Source of the DNA: Pseudomonas kielensis
GTDB lineage: Bacteria > Pseudomonadota > Gammaproteobacteria > Pseudomonadales > Pseudomonadaceae
Assembly: GCF_014236655.1 (NCBI RefSeq)
Contig: NZ_JACMYG010000024.1
Location: 28,761 to 92,760, forward strand
Length of the DNA: 64,000 nt
Direction of reading: 5' to 3'
Shown piece by piece: positions 26,552-35,089 of this stretch. The first letter of the stretch is position 1; every line of letters begins with the position of its first letter. Under the pieces are notes generated by a model. The model was not told where the DNA came from. It ran no database searches and was given only the letters and a program-made list of their open reading frames with translations. A program made the position numbers and the translations under genes.

Positions 26552-29116
26552 TTAGTTGAAGACGATTTCGTCGTTCACCACGGTGGCCGTTACGCTGGTG
26601 CCTGGCAGGAAGCTGCCCGACAGAATCAGCTGGGCCAACGGGTTTTCGATCCAGCGCTGGATCGCTCGTTTGAGCGGCCGTGCGCCATAGACCGGGTCGT
26701 AACCCACCGCGATCAACTTATCCAACGCTTCGCTGCTCAGTTCCAGCGTCAGCTCACGCTCAGCCAGACGGCTGCGCAGACGGCCCAACTGGATTTCAGT
26801 GATGCCGGCAATCTGATCACGGGCCAGGGGCTCGAAGATCACCACTTCGTCGATCCGGTTGATGAACTCCGGACGGAAGTGTGTCGACACCGCATCCATC
26901 ACCGCGGCACGTTGCGCCTCACGATCACCCACCAGTTCCTGGATCTGTACCGACCCCAGGTTGGACGTCATGACGATCACCGTATTACGGAAATCCACGG
27001 TGCGTCCGTGACTGTCGGTCAGGCGACCGTCTTCCAGCACTTGTAGCAATACGTTGAACACATCCGGGTGGGCCTTCTCGACCTCGTCCAGGAGGATCAC
27101 CGAGTACGGCTTGCGACGTACCGCTTCGGTCAGGTAACCGCCCTCCTCGTAGCCCACATAGCCTGGTGGTGCCCCGATCAGCCGCGCCACGGAATGTTTC
27201 TCCATGAACTCGGACATATCGATGCGCACCATCGACTCTTCCGTATCAAACAAGAACTCGGCCAGGGCCTTGCACAGCTCGGTCTTGCCCACGCCAGTCG
27301 GGCCGAGGAACATGAACGAACCGCTTGGGCGGTTGGGGTCGGACAACCCGGCGCGGGAACGCCGCACGGCGTTGGCCACCGCCACCACGGCCTCGTTCTG
27401 GCCGATCACACGTTGGTGCAACAGGCTTTCCATCTTCATCAGCTTGTCGCGCTCACCCTCGAGCATTTTCGACACCGGGATGCCGGTCCATTTCGATACG
27501 ACTTCGGCAATCTCTTCTTCAGTTACCTTGCTGCGCAGCAACTGGTTTTCGCTCTTGCCATGCTGGTCGACCATTTGCAGGCTGCGCTCCAGGTCCGGGA
27601 TCACCCCGTACTGCAACTCGGCCATGCGATTCAGGTCACCTTTGCGGCGGGCAGTTTCCAGCTCCTGGCGCGACTGCTCGATTTTCTGCTGGATCTGCGC
27701 AGAACCCTGCACTTCCGCTTTCTCCGAGGTCCAGATTTCTTCCAGGTCGGAATACTCGCGCTCTAGCCGGACAATCTCTTCCTGGAGTTTTTCCAGGCGC
27801 TTGATCGCCGCTTCATCATCTTCTTTCTTCAGGGCCTGGGATTCGACCTTGAGTTGAATCAGGCGCCGCTCCAGGCGATCCAGCACTTCGGGCTTGGAGT
27901 CGATTTCCATGCGAATGCGGCTGGCCGCTTCGTCAATCAGGTCGATGGCCTTGTCCGGCAACTGCCGGTCAGTGATGTAGCGATGGCTCAACTTGGCCGC
28001 CGCAATGATCGCACCGTCCGTGATCGCCACCTTGTGGTGAACCTCGTAGCGCTCTTTCAGGCCACGCAGGATAGCGATGGTGTCTTCCTCGCTCGGCTCA
28101 TCCACCAGCACTTTCTGGAAGCGTCGTTCGAGGGCCGCGTCCTTCTCTATATATTGGCGGTACTCGTTGAGCGTGGTCGCGCCGACGCAGTGCAACTCAC
28201 CCCGAGCCAGGGCCGGCTTGAGCATGTTACCGGCATCCATCGAGCCTTCGCCTTTACCGGCACCGACCATGGTGTGCAGTTCGTCGATGAACAGAATGAT
28301 CTGCCCTTCCTGCTTCGACAGTTCGTTGAGCAGGCCTTTGAGGCGCTCTTCAAACTCGCCACGGTACTTGGCACCGGCAATCAGCGCGCCCATATCCAGG
28401 GACAGCAGGCGCTTGCCACGCAGGCCGTCCGGCACTTCACCATTGATGATGCGCTGGGCCAGGCCTTCGGCGATCGCGGTTTTACCCACACCTGGCTCAC
28501 CGATCAGCACCGGGTTGTTTTTGGTCCGGCGCTGCAGGACCTGGATGGTCCGGCGAATTTCGTCGTCACGGCCGATCACCGGGTCGAGCTTGCCTTCTTC
28601 GGCGCGCTTGGTCAGGTCGACCGTGTACTTATCCAGCGCCTGGCGCGACTCCTCGGCATTCGGGTCGTTCACCGCTTCACCGCCACGCAGGTTGGTGATC
28701 GCGTTCTCCAGGGCTTTCTTGCTCACGCCCTGGCCGAGCAGCAACTTGCCGAGCTTGCTGTTCTCGTCCATGGCGGCGAGCAGCACAAGCTCGCTGGAGA
28801 TGAACTGGTCACCTTTCTGCTGGGCCAGGCGATCGGCCTGGTTGAGCAGGCGTGCGAGGTCCTGCGACATGTTCACGTCGCCCGTCGGATTCTGGATTTT
28901 TGGCAATTGGTCGAGCTCTTTGCTCAACGCGCTGCGCAGGCTGTTGACGTCGAAGCCCACTTGCATCAGCAGCGGCTTGATTGAGCCACCTTGCTGTTCA
29001 AGCAGTGCTTGCATCAGGTGCGCAGGCTCGATGCCCGGATGATCGAGGCCAACGGCCAGGGATTGGGCATCGGATAAGGCTAACTGCAATTTGCTGGTTA
29101 AACGGTCTATACGCAT
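26552..29116 (-). CDS. clpB: ATP-dependent disaggregase ClpB
   Basis: ClpB works with DnaK to pull proteins out of aggregates after heat shock. The 854 residues give the full architecture: N-domain (1-145), first AAA+ domain with Walker A GEPGVGKTAIAEG (about 204), the coiled-coil middle domain (about 410-525, rich in Arg/Glu/Gln) and second AAA+ domain with GPTGVGKTELCKALAEF (about 603). Walker B ILFIDELHTMVGAGKGEGSMDAGN is near 275. A sigma-32 type promoter lies upstream. The ATG follows AAGGAAGG. Confidence 0.97.
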   Translation of the reverse strand: MRIDRLTSKLQLALSDAQSLAVGLDHPGIEPAHLMQALLEQQGGSIKPLLMQVGFDVNSLRSALSKELDQLPKIQNPTGDVNMSQDLARLLNQADRLAQQKGDQFISSELVLLAAMDENSKLGKLLLGQGVSKKALENAITNLRGGEAVNDPNAEESRQALDKYTVDLTKRAEEGKLDPVIGRDDEIRRTIQVLQRRTKNNPVLIGEPGVGKTAIAEGLAQRIINGEVPDGLRGKRLLSLDMGALIAGAKYRGEFEERLKGLLNELSKQEGQIILFIDELHTMVGAGKGEGSMDAGNMLKPALARGELHCVGATTLNEYRQYIEKDAALERRFQKVLVDEPSEEDTIAILRGLKERYEVHHKVAITDGAIIAAAKLSHRYITDRQLPDKAIDLIDEAASRIRMEIDSKPEVLDRLERRLIQLKVESQALKKEDDEAAIKRLEKLQEEIVRLEREYSDLEEIWTSEKAEVQGSAQIQQKIEQSRQELETARRKGDLNRMAELQYGVIPDLERSLQMVDQHGKSENQLLRSKVTEEEIAEVVSKWTGIPVSKMLEGERDKLMKMESLLHQRVIGQNEAVVAVANAVRRSRAGLSDPNRPSGSFMFLGPTGVGKTELCKALAEFLFDTEESMVRIDMSEFMEKHSVARLIGAPPGYVGYEEGGYLTEAVRRKPYSVILLDEVEKAHPDVFNVLLQVLEDGRLTDSHGRTVDFRNTVIVMTSNLGSVQIQELVGDREAQRAAVMDAVSTHFRPEFINRIDEVVIFEPLARDQIAGITEIQLGRLRSRLAERELTLELSSEALDKLIAVGYDPVYGARPLKRAIQRWIENPLAQLILSGSFLPGTSVTATVVNDEIVFN

Positions 29117-29187
29117 TGGTCACCTTCCTTTTGAGCAGGCCGGAGCGATGGACACACCTAAATAGAGAAACCTGCCAGATACCCCAC

Positions 29188-29216
29188 TAGATGCGGTCGA
29201 TTCTGGAAGATTCAAG
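29188..29216 (-). promoter_or_regulatory. sigma-32 (heat-shock) promoter of clpB
   Basis: On the minus strand CTTGAA, 14 bases, CCGCATCTA compares with the RpoH consensus CTTGAA-N(13-15)-CCCCATNTA: one mismatch in the -10 and a perfect -35. It lies 72-100 bases before the clpB start. Confidence 0.78.
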
Positions 29217-29246
29217 CGTCGTGCAGTTGATGCAGATCAGGAAAGT

Positions 29247-29972
29247 CTAGCGCTCGAGCCAGATCAGGGAGGCAAACCGGCCGGTGCGTGGCGCACGGCG
29301 GTAGGAAAAGAAGCGTGGATCGGTCACGGTACACCAGCCGCCACCGTACACGGCGCTGACGCCGCGGGCTTTGAGGCGCAAGCGCGCCAGCAGGTAGATG
29401 TCGGCCAGGTACTTGCCGGCATTGTGGCTGGGCACAAACGCCTGATGTGTTTCTGCAAGTTGCGCGATGAATACGTCGCGAACTTCCGGGCCGACTTCAA
29501 AGGCTTGGGGGCCAATGGCCGGGCCGAGCCAGACCAGCACTTGCGCCGGATCCACGGCCAGGCTGTCGAGCGTGGCCTCCAGCACGCCTGCGGCCAACCC
29601 GCGCCAACCGGCGTGAGCCGCCGCAACCCGGCTCCCGGCACGGTCGCAGAACAACACAGGCAGGCAATCGGCCGTCATCACCGTGCAGGCAATACCGGGC
29701 GTGGCTGTCCAACTGGCGTCCGCGGTCGCGACCTGGGCCGGGTCAGCGTGAGCCACGGCAACGCCGTGCACCTGCTGTAACCAGGCTGGCTGTATCGCAA
29801 AGTGATCCGTCAGGCGCCGGCGATTCTCGGCCACCGCCATAGGACTGTCATCGACATGATCGCCCAGGTTGAGGCTGTCGAACGGCGCCAGGCTGACGCC
29901 GCCCGCACGGGTGGTGACGCAGGCTTTGACTCCGGCCGGCGCGGGCCAGTCGGGAATCAGCCAGTCACTCAT
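29247..29972 (-). CDS. pgeF: peptidoglycan editing factor PgeF / laccase-domain protein
   Basis: A 241-residue YfiH-family (DUF152) protein. Family members act as purine nucleoside phosphorylases in vitro, and in E. coli PgeF prevents wrong amino acids entering peptidoglycan stems. The metal-site residues are visible: His in LQQVHGVAVAHA (about 65), TADCLPVLFCD (about 102) and AAAHAGWRGLAAGV (about 119). The start overlaps the rluD stop by 4 bases, indicating an rluD-pgeF operon ahead of clpB, as in PAO1. Confidence 0.92.
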   Translation of the reverse strand: MSDWLIPDWPAPAGVKACVTTRAGGVSLAPFDSLNLGDHVDDSPMAVAENRRRLTDHFAIQPAWLQQVHGVAVAHADPAQVATADASWTATPGIACTVMTADCLPVLFCDRAGSRVAAAHAGWRGLAAGVLEATLDSLAVDPAQVLVWLGPAIGPQAFEVGPEVRDVFIAQLAETHQAFVPSHNAGKYLADIYLLARLRLKARGVSAVYGGGWCTVTDPRFFSYRRAPRTGRFASLIWLER

Positions 29973-30931
29973 CCGATGAACGCCTCACGGTCCTGCTTGA
30001 GCAGCGTCAGCAACCAGACGAAATCTTCCGGAAGAGGCGACTCCCAGCTCATGCGCTTGCCGGTGGTCGGGTGATCCAGTTCCAGGAAACGCGCATGCAG
30101 CGCCTGACGCGGGAAGTGTTTCAGCGACTCGACCATGGTCACACTGGCTGCCGGCGGGATACGGAAGCGACCGCCGTAGGCAGGGTCTCCGACCAACGGG
30201 AAGTTGATGTGGGCCATGTGCACGCGAATCTGGTGGGTTCGACCGGTTTCCAGCTTGACCCGCACGTGGGTGTGGGAGCGGAAACGCTCGAGCACGCGGT
30301 AGTGGCTGACCGCCTGCTTGCCGCCCTCCATCACCGCCATGCGCTGGCGCTGCTGGCCGTGACGACCGATCGGCGCGTTGATCTTGCCGCCGGCGGTGAC
30401 CACACCAATAACGATGCACTCGTAGATCCGGCTGACACTGCGGCTCTGCAACTGTGTAACCAGTTGCGTCTGCGCTTGAATGGTCTTGGCCACCACCATC
30501 AAACCGGTGGTGTCCTTGTCCAGACGGTGCACGATACCGGCGCGCGGAACATTGATGATGTCCGGCACGTGGTGCAGCAAGGCGTTGAGCAATGTACCGT
30601 CGGCGTGACCGGCGGCAGGATGCACCACCAGCCCGGCAGGTTTGTTGATCACCAGGATGTCGTCATCTTCATAGACGATGTCCAGGGCGATGTCTTGAGC
30701 GATCCATTCGCCCTGAGCTTCCTGCTCGGCGGTCAACTCAAGGATGGCGCCACCATGGACAATGTCTCGCGGGCGGATAACCGCCCCATCCACAGTCAGG
30801 CGGCCGTCTTTGATCCAGGCGGAAAGGCGCGAGCGCGAGTGCTCAGCGAATAATTGTGCGGCGACTTGATCGAGGCGTTGGCCGCCCAATTCGGACGGCA
30901 CCTCTGCGCGAAGTTCAATTTTATCGGACAT
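29969..30931 (-). CDS. rluD: 23S rRNA pseudouridine(1911/1915/1917) synthase RluD
   Basis: RluD makes three pseudouridines in helix 69 of 23S rRNA and is important for ribosome assembly. It carries an N-terminal S4 RNA-binding domain (QRLDQVAAQLFAEHSRSRLSAWIKDGRLTVDG, about 17-50) and the catalytic GIVHRLDKDTTGLMVVAK with the nucleophilic Asp (about 139), then a C-terminal LETGRTHQIRVHMAHI. I chose ATG 30931 (MSDKIELRAEV, 320 residues), the usual pseudomonad start; a GTG at 30952 would add 7 residues. It is divergent from bamD. Confidence 0.94.
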   Translation of the reverse strand: MSDKIELRAEVPSELGGQRLDQVAAQLFAEHSRSRLSAWIKDGRLTVDGAVIRPRDIVHGGAILELTAEQEAQGEWIAQDIALDIVYEDDDILVINKPAGLVVHPAAGHADGTLLNALLHHVPDIINVPRAGIVHRLDKDTTGLMVVAKTIQAQTQLVTQLQSRSVSRIYECIVIGVVTAGGKINAPIGRHGQQRQRMAVMEGGKQAVSHYRVLERFRSHTHVRVKLETGRTHQIRVHMAHINFPLVGDPAYGGRFRIPPAASVTMVESLKHFPRQALHARFLELDHPTTGKRMSWESPLPEDFVWLLTLLKQDREAFIG

Positions 30932-31082
30932 GCTCAGACTAGGCGTCGGCACAGCCTTTGGTTTCGGCTGCGCGCTTGTGGTTAAATACGGCGTCTTTTG
31001 CCCCGAGGCTTTTCAACGGGGCACTCATCATAACAGGACGGCCCCGCCCAAGACAGCGGCCGTCATAGGGACGCAAGCCGCC

Positions 31083-32099
31083 ATGCAAGTGAAACACCTG
31101 CTGCTGATCGCCATCCTCGCATTGACCGCTGCTTGCTCGTCGAAGGAAGTCGTAGACGAAAACCTCAGCGAAGTCGAGCTGTACCAGCAGGCTCAGACCG
31201 ATCTGGACAACAACAGCTACACCGCGGCCACAGCCAAGCTGAAGGCCCTGGAGTCGCGTTATCCGTTCGGTCGCTATGCGGACCAGGCTCAACTCGAACT
31301 GATTTATGCGAACTACAAGAACGCCGAGCCCGAGGCTGCCAAGTCGGCTGCCGAGCGCTTCATCCGCCTGCATCCTCAGCACCCGAACGTCGACTACGCC
31401 TATTACCTCAAGGGCCTGACCTCGTTTGACCAGGACGTTGGACTGCTGGCGCGCTTCCTGCCGCTGGACATGACCAAGCGTGACCCAGGTGCGGCCCGCG
31501 ACTCCTACAACGAATTCGCCCAGCTCACCAGCCGCTACCCCAACAGCCGCTACGCGCCGGACGCCAAGCAGCGCATGATCTACCTGCGCAACCTGCTGGC
31601 CTCCTACGAAATCCACGTTGCCGACTACTACCTGACCCGTCAGGCCTATGTCGCAGCGGCCAACCGTGGTCGTTACGTGGTGGAAAACTTCCAGGAAACA
31701 CCGTCGGTCGGTGATGGCCTGGCCGTGATGGTCGAAGCCTACCAGCGCCTGCACCTGGACGAGTTGGCCAACACCAGCCTGGAAACCCTGAAACTGAACT
31801 ACCCGAATCACTCAAGCCTGGTGGACGGTCAGTTCGTGCCACGGGTTGCCGAAGCCGACAACCGTTCGTGGGCCAGCAAAGCCACCCTGGGCCTGATCGA
31901 GTCCCGTCCGCCGCTGCCGCCGGGTGAAACCCGCGCCAACCAGGACATCATGAAGCAGTACCAGGATGCCAAGGACTCCATCCCGGCCGAGCTCAAGCCA
32001 CAAGACGGCGATGCTGTTGAAGAAGAGCAGCACGAAGCGGAAGGCAGCAACGACGACCGCTCCTGGTTCAGCTACATGACCTTCGGCGTGTTCGACTGA
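31083..32099 (+). CDS. bamD: outer membrane protein assembly factor BamD
   Basis: BamD (ComL) is an essential lipoprotein of the BAM complex, contacting BamA in the periplasm. The 338-residue precursor has a lipoprotein signal MQVKHLLLIAILALTAAC with lipobox LTAAC, then TPR-like repeats (VELYQQAQTDLDNNSYTAATAKLKALE, YPFGRYADQAQLELIYANYK, RYPNSRYAPDAKQRMIYLR) typical of the family. The C-terminal tail is Glu/Lys-rich and ends in SWFSYMTFGVFD. ATG 31083 is chosen because it begins the signal peptide. A strong terminator follows. Confidence 0.96.
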   Translation: MQVKHLLLIAILALTAACSSKEVVDENLSEVELYQQAQTDLDNNSYTAATAKLKALESRYPFGRYADQAQLELIYANYKNAEPEAAKSAAERFIRLHPQHPNVDYAYYLKGLTSFDQDVGLLARFLPLDMTKRDPGAARDSYNEFAQLTSRYPNSRYAPDAKQRMIYLRNLLASYEIHVADYYLTRQAYVAAANRGRYVVENFQETPSVGDGLAVMVEAYQRLHLDELANTSLETLKLNYPNHSSLVDGQFVPRVAEADNRSWASKATLGLIESRPPLPPGETRANQDIMKQYQDAKDSIPAELKPQDGDAVEEEQHEAEGSNDDRSWFSYMTFGVFD

Positions 32100-32115
32100 T
32101 ACCCGCCAGGTACAC

Positions 32116-32143
32116 AAAAGGAGACTTTCGAGTCTCCTTTTTT
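32116..32143 (+). terminator. intrinsic terminator of bamD
   Basis: AAAAGGAGACT-TTCG-AGTCTCCTTTTTT, an 11-bp perfect stem with UUCG loop and T run, 16 bases after the bamD stop. Confidence 0.93.
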
Positions 32144-32223
32144 ATTTCCGGGTTTTATAGCGCTGTGCGCTGGATGAGACCTTGGCTAAACTGCCCAATC
32201 ATCCTCCCAAAAAGCCACTGACC

Positions 32224-32460
32224 ATGCTTCGTTTACTGTTCTGGATTGCCCTGATTGCTGCTGCGGTATGGTTCTGGCGCAAATTCAAGCGTCCCGCCGA
32301 CGCCTCCCGCCCTACCCCCAGCGAGCAAAATGCCCCACCCATGGTCCGTTGCGCCCACTGCGGTGTCCACCTGCCCCGCGACCGCGCCCTGAGCCTGCAG
32401 CAACAGTGGTATTGCAGCCAGGGCCACCTTGAGCAAGGCCCAGGCTCGCAGGATCGTTAA
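32224..32460 (+). CDS. PP0621-type small membrane zinc-ribbon protein
   Basis: A 78-residue protein with one N-terminal membrane helix (MLRLLFWIALIAAAVWFWRKFKR), a Pro/Ser-rich linker and a treble-clef-like zinc site: VRCAHCGVHLPRDRAL...WYCSQGH with Cys/Cys and Cys/His pairs (about 40-64). It matches the PP0621 family found right after bamD in non-aeruginosa pseudomonads. It occupies the place where pilS sits in PAO1. ATG 32224 is chosen because an upstream TTG at 32182 would put a hydrophilic tail before the helix. Confidence 0.82.
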   Translation: MLRLLFWIALIAAAVWFWRKFKRPADASRPTPSEQNAPPMVRCAHCGVHLPRDRALSLQQQWYCSQGHLEQGPGSQDR

Positions 32461-32468
32461 AGCTTTAC

Positions 32469-32492
32469 CTGCCGCTACTCGAGTAGCGGCAG
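32469..32492. promoter_or_regulatory. 24-bp perfect palindrome before the PilR-like gene
   Basis: CTGCCGCTACTC and its exact inverse GAGTAGCGGCAG abut without a spacer, 8 bases after the PP0621 stop and 30 bases before the TTG start of the regulator. No T run follows, so an operator or an mRNA hairpin limiting translation fits better than a terminator. Confidence 0.6.
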
Positions 32493-32521
32493 CAAACGTT
32501 AGCCCACGGACGGACACGACG

Positions 32522-33505
32522 TTGAAGACTTTCCAGCACAATTCGGCTCCCCCCTGCCGACTCCGGCGCCTGCTGGGTGATTCGCTGCCCATCCGTAGCC
32601 TGCGCCAGCAGATCGACAAACTGGCCCACAGCCAGGCTGCGGTGTACATCAGCGGCGAATCCGGCAGTGGCAAAGAGCTGGTTGCTCGACTGATTCACGA
32701 TCAAGGCCCACGCGCCCGCCAGCCTTTCGTGCCCGTCAATTGCGGGGCCATCCCGACGGATCTGATGGAAAGCGAATTTTTCGGTCACCGCAAAGGCAGT
32801 TTCAGCGGCGCCATCGAAGACAAGCCCGGGTTGTTCCAGGCAGCGAATGCAGGGACCCTGTTCCTGGATGAAGTCGCCGACCTCCCCCTGAGCATGCAGG
32901 TCAAACTGCTCAGGGCCATTCAGGAAAAGGCCGTGCGCGGCATCGGTCAGTTGCACGAAAGCCGGATTGATACGCGAATACTCTGTGCCACGCACAAGAA
33001 CCTGGACGCGGAAGTGAGCGCCGGACGTTTTCGTCAGGATCTGTACTATCGACTGAACGTGATCGAGCTGCGCGTGCCGCCATTACGCGAGTGCCGCGAT
33101 GACATAGAGCTGCTGGCCACCCAGATGCTCAAACGCCTTGCCGCCGACACTGGCGCCCCCGTCGCACGCCTGCTGCCACAAGCCCTGGAGGCCCTCAAGG
33201 TCTATCGTTTCCCGGGTAACGTCCGCGAACTGGAAAACATGCTTGAGCGCGCCCATACGCTGTGCGAGAACCAGCAGATAGGCACCAGCGACCTGCGGTT
33301 GACCCAAGCCAACAGTAATGAGGACTCCCCTCTTTCCGATCTGAAGCAGGTCGACAACCTCCAGCATTACCTGGAGGAAATCGAGCGCCGGGTAATTCTC
33401 AAGGCCCTGGAGCAAACCCGCTGGAATCGCACGGCAGCCGCCCAGCGCTTGAGCCTGTCGTTTCGCTCACTGCGTTACCGGTTGAAAAAGCTCGGCCTGG
33501 AGTGA
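32522..33505 (+). CDS. sigma-54 interacting activator, PilR-like without receiver domain
   Basis: A 327-residue protein made only of the AAA+ sigma-54 activation domain and a Fis-type helix-turn-helix. Walker A is GESGSGKE (about residue 42), the sigma-54 contact loop is GSFSGA in place of GAFTGA (about 87), and Walker B is GTLFLDEVADLP (about 105). The arginine-finger region is RFRQDLYYRLNV (about 165) and the C-terminal HTH WNRTAAAQRLSLSFRSLRYRLKKLGL. It matches PilR but lacks the first ~125 residues (the receiver). No ATG exists before the AAA+ domain; TTG 32522 is the best start, TTG 32429 the alternative. It is convergent with thiO. Confidence 0.85.
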   Translation: MKTFQHNSAPPCRLRRLLGDSLPIRSLRQQIDKLAHSQAAVYISGESGSGKELVARLIHDQGPRARQPFVPVNCGAIPTDLMESEFFGHRKGSFSGAIEDKPGLFQAANAGTLFLDEVADLPLSMQVKLLRAIQEKAVRGIGQLHESRIDTRILCATHKNLDAEVSAGRFRQDLYYRLNVIELRVPPLRECRDDIELLATQMLKRLAADTGAPVARLLPQALEALKVYRFPGNVRELENMLERAHTLCENQQIGTSDLRLTQANSNEDSPLSDLKQVDNLQHYLEEIERRVILKALEQTRWNRTAAAQRLSLSFRSLRYRLKKLGLE

Positions 33506-33514
33506 GGCGCCGCC

Positions 33515-34615
33515 TCAGATCCGGCCAGCCGGCGCATAGGGGGCCGGATCGATCACCGGCTCGCGTCCCAGCAATACATCGGCAAACAACTGGCAGGAAG
33601 CAGGTGCGAGTACCAGGCCATTGCGGTAATGCCCACAGTTGAGCCACAACCCGCCTACCCCCGGCACCGCGCCAATGTAGGGAATGCCTTCCGGCGAACC
33701 GGGACGCAGGCCCGCCCAATGCCCGACCACTTCGGCGTCCGCGAGCGCCGGAATCAACTCCACTGCCGAGGCCTTGAGACTTTCCAGCGCATTCTCGGTC
33801 GGTGTCTTGTCGAACCCTTCGTGCTCCAGGGTGCTGCCGATCAGGATGTGGCCGTCGCGACGCGGGATGGCGTAACGGCCCTTGGCCAGAACCATGCTCG
33901 AGAGAAAGTCCGCTTCACACTTGTAGAGAATCATCTGGCCTTTCACTGGCTCCACCGGCAACGTCAGGCCCAGGGTATTGAGCAGATCGCCACTCCAGGC
34001 ACCTGCGGTCAGCACCACCTGATCACCCAGGATCGGGCCACTGGCACTCTCGACCCCCAGCACCCGCTCACCCTGCCGAATGAAGCCACTGACCTCGCAC
34101 TGCTCGTGAATCGTCACATTGGGCAGCGCCAGTAATGCCGCCTTGAGGGATTTGACCAGGCGCGGATTACGCACGTTGGCCACATCAGCCATGTAGATCG
34201 CACGAGAAAAACCCGGCCCCAACACCGGCACGTGGTCATGGGCGGCCGAGATATCCACAGCACTGAGCGGGCGGTTTTCCCGCTGAGCCCAGGCCAGCGC
34301 CTCGGCTTCGTCCTCCAGGTCCAGCCAGTACAAGCCCGTGGTGTGGACTTCAGGGTCGACGCCAGTGGAGACGAACAGGCGCTCGGCCAACTGTGGATAA
34401 AAGTCCTGGGACCAGTGAGCCAAGGCCGTGACTGCCGGACTGTAGCGCCATGGGTAGAGCGGCGAAACGATACCGCCGCCCGCCCAGGAAGACTCCTGGC
34501 CAAGGCTGGAACGATCCAGCAGGATCACCCGCTCGACATGGGGCGCCAGATTAAACGCCGTCAGCAGGCCGATCACCCCACCGCCGACAATCACCACTTG
34601 CTCTTGCTTGGCCAT
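33515..34615 (-). CDS. thiO: glycine oxidase ThiO
   Basis: An FAD-dependent D-amino acid oxidase family enzyme that oxidises glycine to iminoacetate for the thiazole of thiamine. The 366 residues begin with the Rossmann motif VVIVGGGVIGLLTAFNLA (residues 6-23). SSWAGGGIVSPLYPWRYSPAV (about 44-64) is a ThiO hallmark, and the C-terminal half has WAGLRPGSPEGIPYIGAVPGVGGLWLNCGHYRNGLVLAP, the FAD-binding end. MAKQEQ at 34615 is the likely start (an ATG directly before it at 34618 is equivalent). In PAO1 an orthologue (PA4548) likewise lies between pilR and the minor pilins. Confidence 0.9.
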   Translation of the reverse strand: MAKQEQVVIVGGGVIGLLTAFNLAPHVERVILLDRSSLGQESSWAGGGIVSPLYPWRYSPAVTALAHWSQDFYPQLAERLFVSTGVDPEVHTTGLYWLDLEDEAEALAWAQRENRPLSAVDISAAHDHVPVLGPGFSRAIYMADVANVRNPRLVKSLKAALLALPNVTIHEQCEVSGFIRQGERVLGVESASGPILGDQVVLTAGAWSGDLLNTLGLTLPVEPVKGQMILYKCEADFLSSMVLAKGRYAIPRRDGHILIGSTLEHEGFDKTPTENALESLKASAVELIPALADAEVVGHWAGLRPGSPEGIPYIGAVPGVGGLWLNCGHYRNGLVLAPASCQLFADVLLGREPVIDPAPYAPAGRI

Positions 34616-34631
34616 CATCTGATCCAACAGT

Positions 34632-34661
34632 AAAAAAGACAGGGGGTGCACGACGCACCCC
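34632..34661 (-). terminator. terminator of the minor pilin operon
   Basis: On the minus strand GGGGTGC-GTCGT-GCACCCC, then CTGTC and TTTTTT, 12 bases past the stop of the last pilin gene. It lies just upstream of thiO, separating the two. Confidence 0.6.
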
Positions 34662-34672
34662 GAAAAAGCGAC

Positions 34673-35074
34673 TCAACGCCCCCAGCAATCTTTGCTGGTC
34701 ATCTCGGCTGCCGCATTGTTCATGCCCATCACACCGGTGTTGCTCAGCGTGAGATCACCACATTTGTCGCCGGCCATGCTGGCGTCGGATTTACGCACGG
34801 CTGTCAGCAGGAAGCTCTGATCCGCCAGGGTCGGAACGATGCTGTAGTACTCATTACCGGCACTCAGGCCCGTGGCATTGCTGTAGACCTTGTTTTGGGA
34901 ATGGAACCGCTCAAGCAGTTGCGCCTGTTCGGACAGCAGCCCGGCGATCTCGCTACGGTGGGTCTTTTTCACGTACTCGGTGAGCAGCGGAGCGGATATG
35001 GTCACCACAATGCCGATGATCGCGATCACAATCATGATTTCGATCAGGGTAAAGCCTTGGTTGAATCTACGCAT
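34673..35074 (-). CDS. pilE: type IV minor pilin, PilE-like
   Basis: A 133-residue prepilin with the leader MRRFNQG|FTLIEIMIVIAIIGIVVTISAPLL: Glu5 present and a long hydrophobic helix, then a globular domain with two Cys (GDKCGDL and SKDCWGR at the very C-terminus). In PAO1 PilE ends the fimU-pilVWXY1Y2E operon and primes pilus assembly. ATG 35074 follows GAGG; a GTG at 35089 is possible. It sits directly after pilX with no pilY1 or pilY2 between them. Confidence 0.87.
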   Translation of the reverse strand: MRRFNQGFTLIEIMIVIAIIGIVVTISAPLLTEYVKKTHRSEIAGLLSEQAQLLERFHSQNKVYSNATGLSAGNEYYSIVPTLADQSFLLTAVRKSDASMAGDKCGDLTLSNTGVMGMNNAAAEMTSKDCWGR

Positions 35075-35089
35075 TGCCTCAAGTCTCAC

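Noticed and set aside
32182..32223. Extended N-terminus of the PP0621-type protein
   Set aside because: TTG start and hydrophilic residues before a membrane helix that begins the family protein.
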